From the NCBI RefSeq assembly GCF_921293095.1, contig NC_060247.1, positions 110,503,111 to 110,567,110 on the forward strand: a stretch of DNA of 64,000 bases, written 5' to 3'. Origin of the DNA: Ischnura elegans. Taxonomy: Eukaryota > Arthropoda > Insecta > Odonata > Coenagrionidae. The stretch's first letter is position 1. Each line of letters starts with the position of its first letter. The position numbers and the translations under genes are program-made. Positions 33,270-46,058 of this stretch are shown piece by piece. The notes beneath the pieces were generated by a model. It saw only the letters and a list, made by a program, of their open reading frames with translations, was not told the DNA's origin and ran no database searches.

Positions 33270-36200
33270 ATGGCGCATTCGAGTCATCTGATCTTTATTG
33301 GTGAGTACATACTTTTAAAATTCTCACACGCATCGTTAATACAGATACCTATAAATAGAAATTGAATGCAGTTGACGGATTTAGAGGCTTGGCTTAATGA
33401 AGCGAGGTGCAACCGCAAATAGCTGTATCAAAATATTTATAAAATTTGGTTTCAATTTTATGATTTTTCTCCTAATTATGGGCAACGAAAGTCGGTGGTA
33501 TGCTTGAACTTGTTCAAAAATTGTACTTTTTTTCGCCACTATCCTGATAAATCTATTAGAAAATTTTTTAATAACAAAGTCTAATTAAATGTGCGGTAAA
33601 TGGAACGAGGAATGAAATAACGAATTTGGTGTCCCTTTGCGAGCTTCGCATATTCGTTTTGAGAATCGAGTGAACATTATTTCTGCGACGACAGTAGGTA
33701 ATTATCGCGCACCGCTCCTTAAACATCGAAGATTATGGAGTAATACACAGGTACACCCGTTAGATCCCTGTTGACAAGACAATAGCCCAAACACCGGTCG
33801 TGGTGCAATAGCACCTTGGTATCAATTTCCAACTTTTAATGAGCAGCTTAGTACTCCCAACTTTGATACTAGAATTATTTTGCCTGCACCCCATGATCTC
33901 CGCTTGTCCTCAGAGACAAATTAAGGTCATAGTGGCTGCCGGCAGGCAAATATGCGGACCACACCGAAGTGCTCATACTCAATATTAGAGTGGGAAATGG
34001 AAAATTTTTAAGGACTATGCATGTGCTACATTAAAATTGAGATGAATTCCCATCATAATGAGGGTTTAATGCAATGGATTAGAATTTTGAATTGGGGAAA
34101 ACAACATGTCACCGGAATCAGTCAATCAGCGATCTTCCCAGACAGAGAGAAAGGTCTAGGAGGGATTTTTGGGTAACCAGAGACCAGAGATGTTTCCTTT
34201 CCAGTCCTAGTCGAAGCAAAGAGAAGGGAAATCACTTTGGTTTTTATTTACTCTCTAGATACGCCGTTTTTTGTGCCATATTTCTCCATCGCTGCGGACA
34301 TGTTCGGTGCATTTTTTCGTTAAGGTTCAAGTCTCCAATATTATGATATAAGATTCACCAGTTGGCCGCTAGATGTGTTTTTATCCACGGCGGATTTAAA
34401 TAGACTTGCTTAAGTCGCTACTAAGACACTGATCGCAGAGCAATTCCCATATCATGGAAATAAACTATGATTAGGGGGTGTATTTATTTCCGTAATGATA
34501 AAAAATTCAAATCATAAATATTCAATGCTATTCCTTACCATTTCAAATACTATAATGCGTATATTTCGAATAAATGGATTTCTCAGCACTCAGCGACACA
34601 CTCTGGGCATTTAGAAAACCAATTAAACAGCGCCCAGAGAAGAATCTAAAATTAGATTCGGCGGGACAGACGTTGACCTCTCCTACACAGTTGCATTGCC
34701 GAGAATTATCCTCGGCACAGTACCACATGCTTCCGCCATAATTGCACGTGATTTTACACTCCATTGCTATTTTTTAATTTATTTATGAGGCTGAGAAAGA
34801 CTGAAGGAGGAATTCCGGTTGCTTTGGAAACGAACAACGCGAGGCGCTACGTATTAATTATCCGCTGACCTTAGGCTGTGTTGACGTGGTATATATTTTT
34901 TCCTAATCACGCTTTCCTTATTGGACTTGCTTTCACCCCCCTTTGTTATGATATTTGCACTGAATGATGCTTCCTCCAGAAATATAATCTACATCAACAT
35001 ACAGCCCCGACATCCGCCTCTAAGGCAACATGTAGCCTAGCAAAGTTGACGAAATGTTTGGATGCAAAGAGAAATCGCCGTATTGCCTGGTACCAAATTT
35101 CAATGGAGAGTGGGTGTCGTATTGTATGCCAATTGAAGTGGAAAATATCGAACATCCCGGGCAACAGTGTGTGAATTTTAGCTGGATCACCTTATTGAAA
35201 CACCTCAGTAGGCATTTGAAACGAATAAATGTGTTTCGTTCAGGAATAAAGCCATGATTATCTACGTGCTAAAAAAATTGTTAACTCCATTGGATTGTGA
35301 TAACATAAACATAGCTCTAGTTTTACAGCCTGCATTTCAATTGAATTAAAATCGTTTACATGTACTATTAATTTGAAAAAATAGTGGAAATATATCAAAA
35401 GTATTTGTATATTTTATTTTACTCAAAACTTCACTAATGCGACAATTTTCATTGTTTAGTGGAGCTGCAGAACACAGAATTAATTTTTAGTTTAAATAAG
35501 ATGCGGCGTATCACCCTTAGAGGTCGTCGTGTTACCCACAACATACGAGATAGACGCCGCGGGGTAATGTCTTACAAAAATAATTCTTACAGCTAAGAGA
35601 AGAATGATAAAAGTATACGTTTTTGTGTGCACATCGGAAACGAGACAAGTCACCATATGTACTACTTAGTTGAATCGAAAAAACAAAGTAGGAAGAAATA
35701 TAGTTATTTTACAAAATGTTAGGCATCTCTCCCTAGTTAACCTTATGCTTCACAAATGTATTAATGATCTGACCGACGTATCAACTCTATACGTTGTCAT
35801 TCTCCTTTGAGACAGGTTTCAACACAACACACTAAGTCATACTAGAAGGTGAATGTATGTGGTCTTTTTTGAGAATGAAATAGTGCATAATGCCGTACGT
35901 TATGTTGTACGTAATTGTCGTATGTACCTGTGATTATGTTTTCTGATACAATAAGTTTCAAGTTTTAACGATCTATCTCCTAAAAAGAGAAATCGAGCAA
36001 GAGATATGCATCCTCAAGTCTTTCGTAAATTTCCATTCAATCTAGTTCACATCTACTTGATCATTGATCATTCTTGCATTTGTATCACCACAGGCACTAT
36101 TTTAGTGATTCCTACTCTTATTCTTGCAACGACAACTGAGGAACCGGACTCCATGGAGGCCGCATTCAACGAGTTTTTTGAATGCAGGGGCAGGTCTGAT

Positions 36201-39200
36201 GTAAGTACTTTAACAATCATTATCATATTTATATGTAAAGAACGTTCAAGTATTAGTTGAGCAAATTTTTAAACCCCTCCCTCCCTCTCGTAAGCAAAAA
36301 ATAAACATTTGCCGAACCCCTCCACCACTCCCGATTGCTTGATATTTTCTAATTGAGCATACATATTTTGTATTTTAAAAACCATGTATGTGAAACTATA
36401 AACTACTTTTGAAGACTTTGTTGGTCATTCTCACATAATATCCAGAAAATTATTGGCATTAAATACTTTAATACTATCTATAGGTACTAGCTGACCCGAA
36501 AACGTTTTGTCACATAAATGGTATCTAGTAAATATTTTGGTGGTCAAATAAAAAATAACTAAATTACTCTAAGTGTGTGGGGATGTGGTATGGGACTGAA
36601 AGAGGAAGATGCTGTGAACACTGTTGACCTATACAAAACAGTAAACATTTATTTTTTTTTTCATTGTAATTTTATTATCATTTATATATAAAAAAGAGGA
36701 TTTCTGTTCATCAAAAAAAGTTGGTTCGTAGGTGCATCTCATGCTCCCAAATCAAGTAGTGCTACTTTTGGTTTTTTCCGAAGCGTCCTTTCCGTCCTTA
36801 TTTCATTACCACTAGTTACGTCACGTCATGTAACTTCTTTGGTTGCTAATCCTGCTGGGTAGACAAAATCCTTGACACTGTCTGGTAAAACATAACTAAA
36901 AGGATTCTACTCTTACCTATTAATACTCTTGGTGCAAATCTTTTTCCTGGGGTATGCGTGAGTTCATCCTGTGCGCGAAACACAGAAATCATTGTTTCCA
37001 TTGTTTGCAGTTATGTATGTATACCATCATCAGGTCTGCTTTGTTCTTTTACCTAAAAATTCTGCCATGTGACCATGAATTCCAGGTTCCAAGTTACCCA
37101 CTTCCTTGGGTACTGTACTTCCCGAGCAACACCGGGTGGCTTTCAAGTAATCAATAAATTTCAAATTAAATATCTATCACAAATTATGAGTCTTAAAAAA
37201 CGTTATCAGCCTCTTAGTTCAATGGAGTGTACGATATTTTTAGTAAATCTATCTTTAGCCAAAACAAACAAACTGGATTGTTTACCCATGCGTGAACATG
37301 CCACGCATAATTACCTCGAAGCCACAAAAAGACATCGTTTGGCCTTGAGACTTTTCATTGTGAATGCCAATTTAATTGGAAATTGAACCCGTTTGTATTC
37401 AATTGGTGCGTCTGTTGGAATAATAGGGATTCGTGGTAGTATTATATCTCATTGGAAATTGCCATTCATAATTTATGGTCATAGAAAGAGATTTCAAACG
37501 GCATAAACAATGATGACGTTCGTCAAGGGGACGGTAAAATTTCAGCTTTTTTTGGATGTTTTTTTCTAAATTCACCGTAAATCACGTGGAAAACGAAACT
37601 CGATTGCAAGAATAAGAATTTGCATATCTTTTTCTTTCCAATGGTATATATCTAAACTTAACGTGAACATAATCACTAATTTAATTATGCAAAAGAAAAA
37701 AGGTCTGCAGTCATTTAAAACGGACATTACATGTATTTCTTATGGAAATGACTCAGGGCCCATTCCATAGCCTCATGGGCCCTAGAGAAGAATGAAATAT
37801 AGTTAACAACATATTCTCAGTCCTATTGCACGTACATTCCAAATTTCATAGGAATCGGTCCAGCCGTTGCAGAGGAGTTGGGAAACAAAAAAGGGTGACA
37901 CGAGAATCTTATATATTAGAGATAGAGATTAGAAATGTCAAATTTATAAAAGAATTTGTTGATAAATCAATCACAATGAAACTACAATAAACTCTTTCTC
38001 TCTCCACATTTTTTTCAGTGCTTCTTTCTATATAAAAATCATGTTTAGCGTTTTGTCGTGCGCATACAAATCCATTTTTACGACTTTATCCTTGTCTTAT
38101 AAGCGGGTATAGAAAGCATATATTTACTTAAACACCAGTTACTGTTATGGATTGCATGTATGATAAATAAGAAAATTATGAAAAGGTGTCTTATATTTTA
38201 TTTTCATTGTACAAAGTAATACAGGATGAATGAGAAAAAATATGTATTCTTAGGACTGTCACTTCTGAAAATAATGAAAAATCTATTTTTCCATAGAAAA
38301 GAAAAGAACTAATGCTTGAATGCACTTCAAAACAATACACTGAGGAAAAGATCAATGAGACGATGGCACTTTATAACGAAACTAAGTACGTGAAATCCAA
38401 GCACATTTGCAGGTAAGAAAAATTCAACATATTGTCAATAATATTATAAAAGAGCATATCATCGGTTTGTCTATGCGCTATACATTACCATTCGGCTGCA
38501 TGGATTGCGACGAAAGTTTGCACAAAAGTGCATCGAATGCTCGTGAACCCTATAGTACTTCATTCGGTTGCGTCCGACGCATACTTTGCGTCGTTCACTC
38601 ATTACTATTACCACGAATATTACAAAAGAGGGTCTTTAAGTCGTCCTCTTAATGTGTTGTCACCCACCGCGCATTTAAATGGGTTTACAAAACTCGAAAA
38701 TTGCGTCGCTGACGGACAAATTCACCCGAGTTTCACGGGAAACAAAGTATCAGTACGGATATTATCCAATATTGATAAACATGGTGATGTGATCTATCCA
38801 ATTCAACTTTTAACCGTGCATTGCCGGCAAATCATGTTTTCTTCTGACGTTCTTCCAAAATTTCCCATTGATAGGTCAATATGACCATGCAACCATAACC
38901 AATGTAGCCATGAATTCCAAGTTCTAAGTTCCCCTTCTCTGGATACCATCCTTCCCGAGCAACGCCGGGTTGCCGGCTAGAATGTAATAAATGTTTTATT
39001 TAGTATTTTAAAATCTAAATAAGATAAAATATTGCTATGACTGACCACAAGTATTGTTTCTTTAGTCGTCTGTAATTAAACTCGTTCTTAGTATAGTGAT
39101 TTTCCAGGAGGAGGAATTGAAGCTGATAATTCAGTGTAGGCACAATTTTGTGGGTGAGGTTGGACAGGGTACATCCATTAATTACGTGAGACGTTTAGGG

Positions 39201-42200
39201 GCGGAGGGGTCAAACCAATTCTCACCCTATATCACGTGTGGGAGAGTCCTGGCAAGTATCGCGTAATTTCTTTTCCACAAGAAACAGAGAAAAATTGGGA
39301 TCATAGTAATCTTAAATACAAGTCTTAACTAAACTTCAATAAAAAATAACTATTTTTTTTTAATAATTCAATGCAATATAGCATACTAATCTATCTTATT
39401 TATTTTGAAAATACGTATTTTGAACGATCTCACGAGAGATTAAAGGTAGGGGTCTAAACCAAATCTCACGATATGACACTAATGGAGGAGGAAAGGTTCT
39501 AAAAATCGCATCAAGTAATTAATGTTCCTTTAGCCTGGATGCGTATATTTTTAATGCAAAACACAGAAAAACGAATTTTCTACCTTATTCCAGGAAACAG
39601 GACGAGATCTTCCAATGCCTTAGAGAAGCTGTCGACGATTTTAAGTCATTCTCGAACAAGTCGGTGACCATGGTTCCTTTCGTGGGTGGATTGGTGGAGG
39701 AGAGTATCCGTGCATTGTGTGATAACGACGCCGAATTACTGAGCGGTATGTATTGGAATGTTCCTCGATTTTTCATTCATTACGCGTTCTCAAGCAAGCT
39801 CTCGACCTCGACCAATTAAAGCATATAAGTAAGGAAACAATCCATCAGATACTACATATGTGGCATGTTTATCTATGGATGCGAGGTTTAGACGCTGACA
39901 GCAGCAGATAGGTCAAGAGCGAAAGCATTTGAAATGTGAGGCTATCGAAGCATGATGAAGATAAGAAGGAACGACCGAGCAGGCAATGAGGAAGTGCAAA
40001 GGAAAGTGGGAGATAATAGAAGCCTTCTTACCTCTCGGGTATCCTCCATGGGCCCAAACTTTCATCTTAAATAATATCGCTCGATCTATTGATGTGGGAT
40101 AGCTAAATGGCCGATGTACTAAGATTGGTTTTTACAATATTTTCTCGGGTCTAAATAATACCGTGCACATTTTACCTCATTCATCAACTCTTGAAATTTA
40201 CTCTGTATTTCTGGATTTGGGCTCAAATTTGGATAGCTTTACATATTAGGCCTCGTACGTAGGTCTTAAGTTCAATGAGCAACCGCATAATACGAGCGAT
40301 TTATTGCATGATTTTGAAGACTCACATCTATGAAAGCGGTTCCGTTCCATCATGTCATCATGGTTCCCTCGAGCTTCCACTTCACCATTTGAACGATTCA
40401 TCTTAATACGCAACAGCTCTCCGAATTTGGCAATTTTCACTTGTAAATACGTAATGACCTCCCATATTTCTGTTCCTCGAGTCTTTTACACAGGTCTAAA
40501 GCTGGACTCACCCTGCTACATGGGAAGGAACGATCATAAATTCAAAATTAAGGTCAATAAATAGAAAACAGGCATTTTAAAAAATCTTCCTATTCCTAAT
40601 ACCTGAAGATATTTTTAAGATCTTCCCCGCAAATGCCAAACTGATTAGCAATAAGTGTTAATCGGGTCTTGGTTGATGACAGTATGGTTTATCAATGAGA
40701 GTTTAAAATTGGGTTATTTTGGTCAATATTCATTTTTTAGTTGCATGATATTATGATTAATGTACTATATTTTTACTATGGGTGTATTGTCTGCTTGTTT
40801 ACTTTGTAATTAGGTAGGTAGATTTGTCATTAATGTGTTTAAATGTAGTGGTGTCACGAGAAAATAACCTACTTGCAGTATCATGCAGTAAATAAATAAA
40901 TAACTCTCCGTTTCCAGTGCTCATGAACGAAGATCAAAGCACCTGCTCCTCCAACGTTTCGAGTGAATGTCAATCCAGATTGGGTGGAGCAAATGACTTC
41001 AGCGGGGTAGCCATCTGCGACTACCCAGAGGAGGATATCTTCGACCAAAAATTCATATGTCAGTGAGTATTCTGGCGATCAGTGGCAAATCGGTCTCCAT
41101 TTTAATAAAGGACCGTTCATGTGTAGCCCAAACACACTTTTGATCCCTCTTCCCCCCTCGCCAGCAAAATATGATACTTCTGAATCTCTCCCGGCCCTCT
41201 CTCACTTGAGTATTTTTTTATTACTTTTATATTTGATCCATCCAAAAAAACTACGCCTTTATATAATATTTGTATTGTACCTTGAATTTCAAAAAAGACC
41301 ACCATAAAGCGTAGGCAGAATTGAGGTACATGCATAAATATTGATTATCAATAAGTTGATAACAATACGCGAAATACTACATTCTATCTCTCGATATTGA
41401 CTCTACTCAATAGTAAAAGTTAATAGATCTAAATGATACAATACCATACAACAGCACAATTCAATGGTGTAACACTATACTATTCTCAATATTTTAGAAC
41501 AAAATACTATACCAATACCTAATTATTTTATATAGAGTAAGATTTTCTTATCTATCGTGAGATGTGCTATGACTTTCCACTAGTTCCCATATGCCCACAA
41601 AAGTAAAAACTGTTAACCTCTGTGAATACCTAGTATTTGATCTTCCCCTTATAAACTGCTAGCTGATCTAGAAAACAATCACTTTTCCTTCATGCCCATA
41701 AATTTATTCAATGAAATCTCACAAAAAATGCGCTCATTCCAAAAAAATACATAAGTATATGCACTGGCTTTGATGGGCCTCGAAGGCGATTTTTATGCGC
41801 ATTATATGATAAAATGACAATTTTAAATCGGTTCCACGAAGAGTTTTAACATTTTGCGCGGTACACTCCCTAGTGTTCTTCCCTTCATATACACATCCAG
41901 TCAATTGGTGGTGGGTTAAACCGTTCATTTTGATGAACCGTTCACATTCGAACCTGTTCAGTAAAAATAACATTTCAAAATATCTGTTCATGGCGAACAG
42001 TCAGGGTCATTCAGGTAGAAAATACTGTTTATCGGACGTTTAAAATAAATGAAAGCGTAGTTTGGTATCATATTGTTCGTGCAGTTTGTCATCGTAATTT
42101 CAAGCAAATTCTGTCCCAGGCCTTTGCTTGGTTATCCGTGTGCAGGACATTATCTGCTGCCCACTTGTAGAATAGGCCAGGGATATGACACAGTTAAACA

Positions 42201-43282
42201 ATTTATGTTTAACTTTTCCGTTTGCTGAAATAGTTGTTTGCATTAATACAAGTAATCAAAATAAAGTTTTAACCTAATGTCTAAATTTAGTTTGAACCAT
42301 AGTAAAAATTACGAACAGATAACCGACCCGTAAATTGACCGCGAACCAGAACCATCGCATCCTGTTCATCAAACGCAAATTTTCAAATGAACGCGAAGTC
42401 AAAATGAATGCGAGATCCCAAATAAACAGTAAGAGGAAACGAACAGCCTCCAAAAAAAGAACGCCCTCCGAGAAATGAATACCCTGATAAAACGAACAGC
42501 TAAAACGAATCTAATAACATTTTGAAAACCCGTTCGATCCGTTCAGCAGCTAAACTGTTCATATTCGTGGACCTTGGATGGTCTGCATCGTAACTGCCAT
42601 CTGTTGTACCACGCACTTGCTGGAAAAAGCTGCAGTTCAAAATACCTCTTCGTGAGCATGCCTTCTGGACCGAATTCGCAACAATTTTGCAGCGTAGACT
42701 TGAACAGTGAACAGGGAGTTTTAGAGAACTGTTCATTTTATAACCAGTTCATTTCAGTGAGCAGTTCGTTTTCGCAGTTCGATTCCTTTTGACCCATCTC
42801 TACCTCTTGGTGAGCATAAGCTACCTGTTGGACCGAATACGTCGCACGTGTGCACTGCCGTCATGAACAGTGAACTCGGAGTTTTTTATTACTGCTCATT
42901 TTATAACCGGTTCATTTCAGTGAACAGTTCGTTTTTGCAGTTCGGTTCTTTTTTACCCATCTCTACAGTCAATGTGTTATTCAGTGAAATTAAAAAATAC
43001 CGCTATCCTTGGAAAATGAAAATTTACACGTGGGTTCAGCAGTATACGCAGTGACGTCAATTGGTTTTGATGGAATCTTATCATTTCAGGAAGTACCTCG
43101 ATTTCATGGAGTGCGCAGAAGCAAAGTTTGACAAGTGTTCAGAGGAGATGAAAAAAGCTGTGACCAGGATCATATCGAAATGGAAACAAGAAACCTCTTG
43201 TTCCAATTATCTCGACAATATTCCCAAAAACTACTATTTCAATGGACACGATGTATTGAGTGCCGAATGTGATCAATTGTAA
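33270..43282 (+). CDS. Gene C: divergent secreted Cys-rich paralogue
   Basis: Exons 33270-33300, 36094-36200, 38297-38412, 39594-39745, 40918-41062 and 43090-43282; intron phases 1, 0, 2, 1, 2 as in B and D; 744 bp, 247 residues. The signal peptide MAHSSHLIFIG continues with TILVIPTLILA. Family landmarks are FFECRG, LMLECTSKQY, KSKHICR, FQCLREAVDDF, RALCDNDAELLSG, ECQSRLG, VAICDY, FICQ, DFMECAEAKFDKC and TSC. It lacks the two extra Cys before KHxCR found in A, B and D, and the LDFI(H/S)NM stretch of exon 5. It has a longer C-terminus ending ECDQL. Sequons include two NET sites and NVS. Poly(A) signal AATAAA at 43403-43408. Gene structure is well supported; the 27-kDa haemolymph glycoprotein-like family is inferred. 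Confidence 0.78.
34583..34764 (-). CDS. Candidate small Cys-rich ORF, antisense in intron 1 of gene C
   Basis: An ATG at 34764 opens a frame with Cys at residues 3, 7, 16, 24, 26, 33 and 46 (MECKITCNYGG, then WYCAED, RQCNCVGE, NVCPAE). After residue 46 the frame loses Cys and runs to 34543. A second frame just downstream reads CPECVAEC followed by a stop at 34583, so a frameshift or small intron may separate the two parts. No signal peptide is visible. It could be a broken or partly seen exon of another secreted peptide gene, or chance. I cannot assign a family. Confidence 0.25.
36487..37935 (+). mobile_element. Interspersed element in intron 2 of gene C
   Basis: Starts CTAGCTGACCCGAAAACG and ends near GAATCGGTCCAGCCGTTGCA then TTATATATTAGAGATAGAGA, a start-and-end combination common in arthropod interspersed repeats. 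An inverted piece at 38880-38985 shares CCATGAATTCCA and CCCGAGCAACRCCGGGT. Class not determined. Confidence 0.55.
38480..38760 (+). repeat. Interspersed repeat in intron 3 of gene C
   Basis: Same family as 22865-23120 and 49255-49515 (AAATGGGTTTACAAAA, CGAGTTTCACGGGAA). Confidence 0.5.
39860..40035 (+). mobile_element. RTE-type LINE C-terminal remnant in intron 4 of gene C
   Basis: Frameshifted translation gives ADRSRAKAFEM, YRSMMKIRRNDRAGNEEV and KVGDNRSLL, the same segment as residues near AFEMWCYRRMMKIKW in the LINE at 9517-11545. Confidence 0.6.
41890..42970. repeat. GAACAG/CTGTTC-rich repeat with hAT-like end
   Basis: Many CTGTTC/GAACAG and GTTCATTT words in both senses. A 100-bp unit (AACAGTGAAC...GGAGTTTT, ACCRGTTCATTTCAGTGA, then CCCATCTCTAC) is present twice, at 42695-42805 and 42865-42968. 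The end TAGAGATGGG, read inward on the - strand, is typical of hAT non-autonomous elements. Lies in intron 5 of gene C. Confidence 0.5.
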
Positions 43283-45240
43283 AGCATAAAATATATTTTT
43301 TCATGAACTTATTCTTCATCAAGAGTTCTCTACTTACTTTAAAAATTGTCAACGTCAATTTCTACTGACACAAAGCTGCAGTCTACTGACACATTTGATT
43401 TAAATAAATAACGTTAAATTGAATTTGAAATTTCTTCATATTTATTTGTCTTACATAATGTACGGAGTTTCTGAGTCCATTTTCGCCAGAGTTTATTTTT
43501 TAGCCAGCGCATTACGCATGTGTGAGAAGTAAATACGCAAGAAAACTAACTAAGCCAACTAAAAAGAAGAAAAAAATGTTTTATGTCCATATCTGAGTCT
43601 GATATGAATTGTTACTCAAATGGTGGTGAGATGCTTTATGGCAATCATTACGACCAAAACGAAAAACGTAGTGCGCATGTAATATTACATTTATTATTTG
43701 CAATAGGTGACATTATTCTTAAAAATTCTTACTAAACTGCGATTTGATTTACCAACCATATTCCATTCTAAAATCAACAAATTCGCATAGTTGAAGACTT
43801 CACTGATCTTTGAGAACTAAAACCGAATCAAAAACGCTCAGATAATAAATCTTCAAACATTGCGTGTCAGGTAATAACACATTCATGCACAATATCCTAC
43901 TACTGAAACATTAACTGATGTCTTCTTGAGTATTATCGGATTCTTTTCTGATATCACTCGCTGTGAAGTGAAGCTCATGCACCTAAAATTAATAAATAAG
44001 AAAATACAATGTAAATAACTCCGTCGTTCCATTCCAATTTTAGGAATTTCTGCATGAGAAATATATCTAATGACTTGGCTAGTAAATATAGGAGATAATT
44101 ATATACCTCAATGATTTTTTGTTTAAAACTAGAGCATAAGAAAATTTGAGATGATAAGAGCCGGACGACATTGAATTCCAGTTCATTGCACCAATCACGA
44201 TTGTAAAAGAAAAATGCATATTTCCATTCACGGCGGTTCATACACGCAAAAAACATAAATAAGTTTCTGACGAGACTCGATGAATTTCTTACGATTAAAT
44301 GCTTTCCATGCAACTTGTCAAGTAAGTATCGTTGGTCCTACCAAAAGACACAAAGGCTGAAATTAATCTGAAAGCAAGAATACCTAAAAATGTATGTGCT
44401 TTCCCCGTAATATAAGGTGCTACGCCAAAAATTAAATAACTGGTAATTTTATCGAAAATACCCGAGTATATAACTTATGGCGTAAATAATTCAAATAGCT
44501 TTTCAACTCTAAGTTAAGAATGTATAGTTAAATAAGCATATTTTTCCTGAGTACTGAGTTTCATACGCATAACTCACCAAAGGGCAGGCTAAGAAAGAAT
44601 ATTCGATTCTATAAACATGGCTACTAAATTATAATTCTCAGTAACTCCTTCAACCACACATTTACTGAACGAAATAATACAAAAAAGGCAACTAAAATAT
44701 AATAATTTTCAATTGAAATGCCGCTACAAATTTTAAATCCCCATTTTTAGCACTGGACGTATTCATCAACATCCCCAAGACACATCTAGCTAGAAATGAC
44801 AGCAAAATAATTACGGCTTGAAAGGGTACATAGGTACCTTACTGTTTTTCGTCGAGGTGAAACTGTCTCTTCTGATCGCCCGATTCCACTTGGTCTCCAA
44901 CTCAAGATCTTGTGAAAAGCTAAAAACTTGAACTTTGGGTCCACTCCTGGAGTTTTCTTCGCATCCCGGCACTCTACACGTGAAAGCCATTTTAACAAAA
45001 ATGCCTGCAAACACACATTTCTTAAGCCCTGCGAATGAAATTCATGATATATTCCGAAAACAGAATATGAGAAACATATACAAGACAAGAATAATTTAAA
45101 TTTCATGAAATAAACAGTTAATTATCCATAAATATTACTTTAACGAAATGAAACTACGTCCACAATTACAATGAATACGGCTGTTTTCACGGCAATGTAG
45201 ATATATGACATATATTAACAGTATGTGACTCCGTCGTCTA
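43283..45240. other. 3' flank of gene C and spacer to gene D
   Basis: AATAAA at 43403-43408 is the likely poly(A) site for C. The rest is AT-rich. ORFs of up to 112 codons show no splice pattern or family features. Confidence 0.4.
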
Positions 45241-45250
45241 CTGCGGTCTG

Positions 45251-45408
45251 CTGTTTACGCGGTGGAAACTGAGTTTTCGTTGACAACTCCCGTCGCGTAA
45301 TCTGAAGCACTTACGCGGCGGAATGTTCGAAATGGCTTAGTGAATAGCAACAATGTGATTTTCGCGATTCCGTCGTGAAACCTTTCTTCTTCGCGACCGC
45401 GTAAACAG
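45251..45408. repeat. Short MITE with 12-bp inverted termini
   Basis: CTGTTTACGCGG at 45251-45262 and CCGCGTAAACAG at 45397-45408; GCG-rich interior. Confidence 0.55.
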
Positions 45409-45419
45409 TTACTGAATAG

Positions 45420-45720
45420 CCCTGATGGGCATCATCATATGATCTTTGGAAATGGTATTCCATACGTACTTAGAATCACCATCAAAATCATGCCACATTG
45501 CATTAGGTTCTCTAAATTGACGTGAAAGTGAGGGCGAATACACTGAAAAACCCAATACAATAGCGCCTTTTTTCCCATACAAGAGAAAATGCGCTTAAAA
45601 CGGAGGACACTTGAAGCACACATTCCAATGGAAAGGGGCCATCTACTGAGCGTGACTCAAACCCGCGACCTTTGGTTTGGCAGGCGAGGACTTTATCCCG
45701 CTCTCATTGAGGGCAGTTTT
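45420..45720 (-). mobile_element. tRNA-derived SINE (family 1), upstream of gene D
   Basis: Colinear with 19050-19360 upstream of gene B, including the - strand head with GGTCGCGGGTTTGAGTCACG. Its shared position in both genes shows it predates the B/D duplication. Confidence 0.65.
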
Positions 45721-45874
45721 TTCTTCTTTCGATGCTCATGGCTAGATTGGAGCTGGTTCTATAACGTTTCCTAATCAAAATCGCAATTCTCCTGTTCTCC
45801 TTTGATTCATTTACGCAACAATATTGAGAATATTCTTGCGTCATTCCTCAACCTATTTATGCAAAGTACGCGAT

Positions 45875-45917
45875 CATATTTGAAGATATCATCTGGTCAA
45901 TATTGTTGGATTCATTC
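45875..45917 (+). promoter_or_regulatory. Candidate core promoter of gene D
   Basis: Aligned with that of gene B: initiator TCATTC at 45912-45917 is kept, while the TATA box of B (TATATAAG) is here TATTTGAAG. Confidence 0.35.
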
Positions 45918-46058
45918 TTAGTCGAGCTGAGTTGCTTGCCGAACAAAGAGCACTCGATTGTTCTCAGACATTTCTCCTCTTCTCAGATTAGGTTTACTTT
46001 TCCAACATTCTGAAGCTATAATACTGTTAACGTATATATCATCAAGTGCAGCGTAATC

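Noticed and set aside
35054-35257. 67-codon ORF with four Cys in intron 1 of gene C
   Set aside because: No signal peptide, splice pattern or family; Cys spacing not repeated elsewhere.
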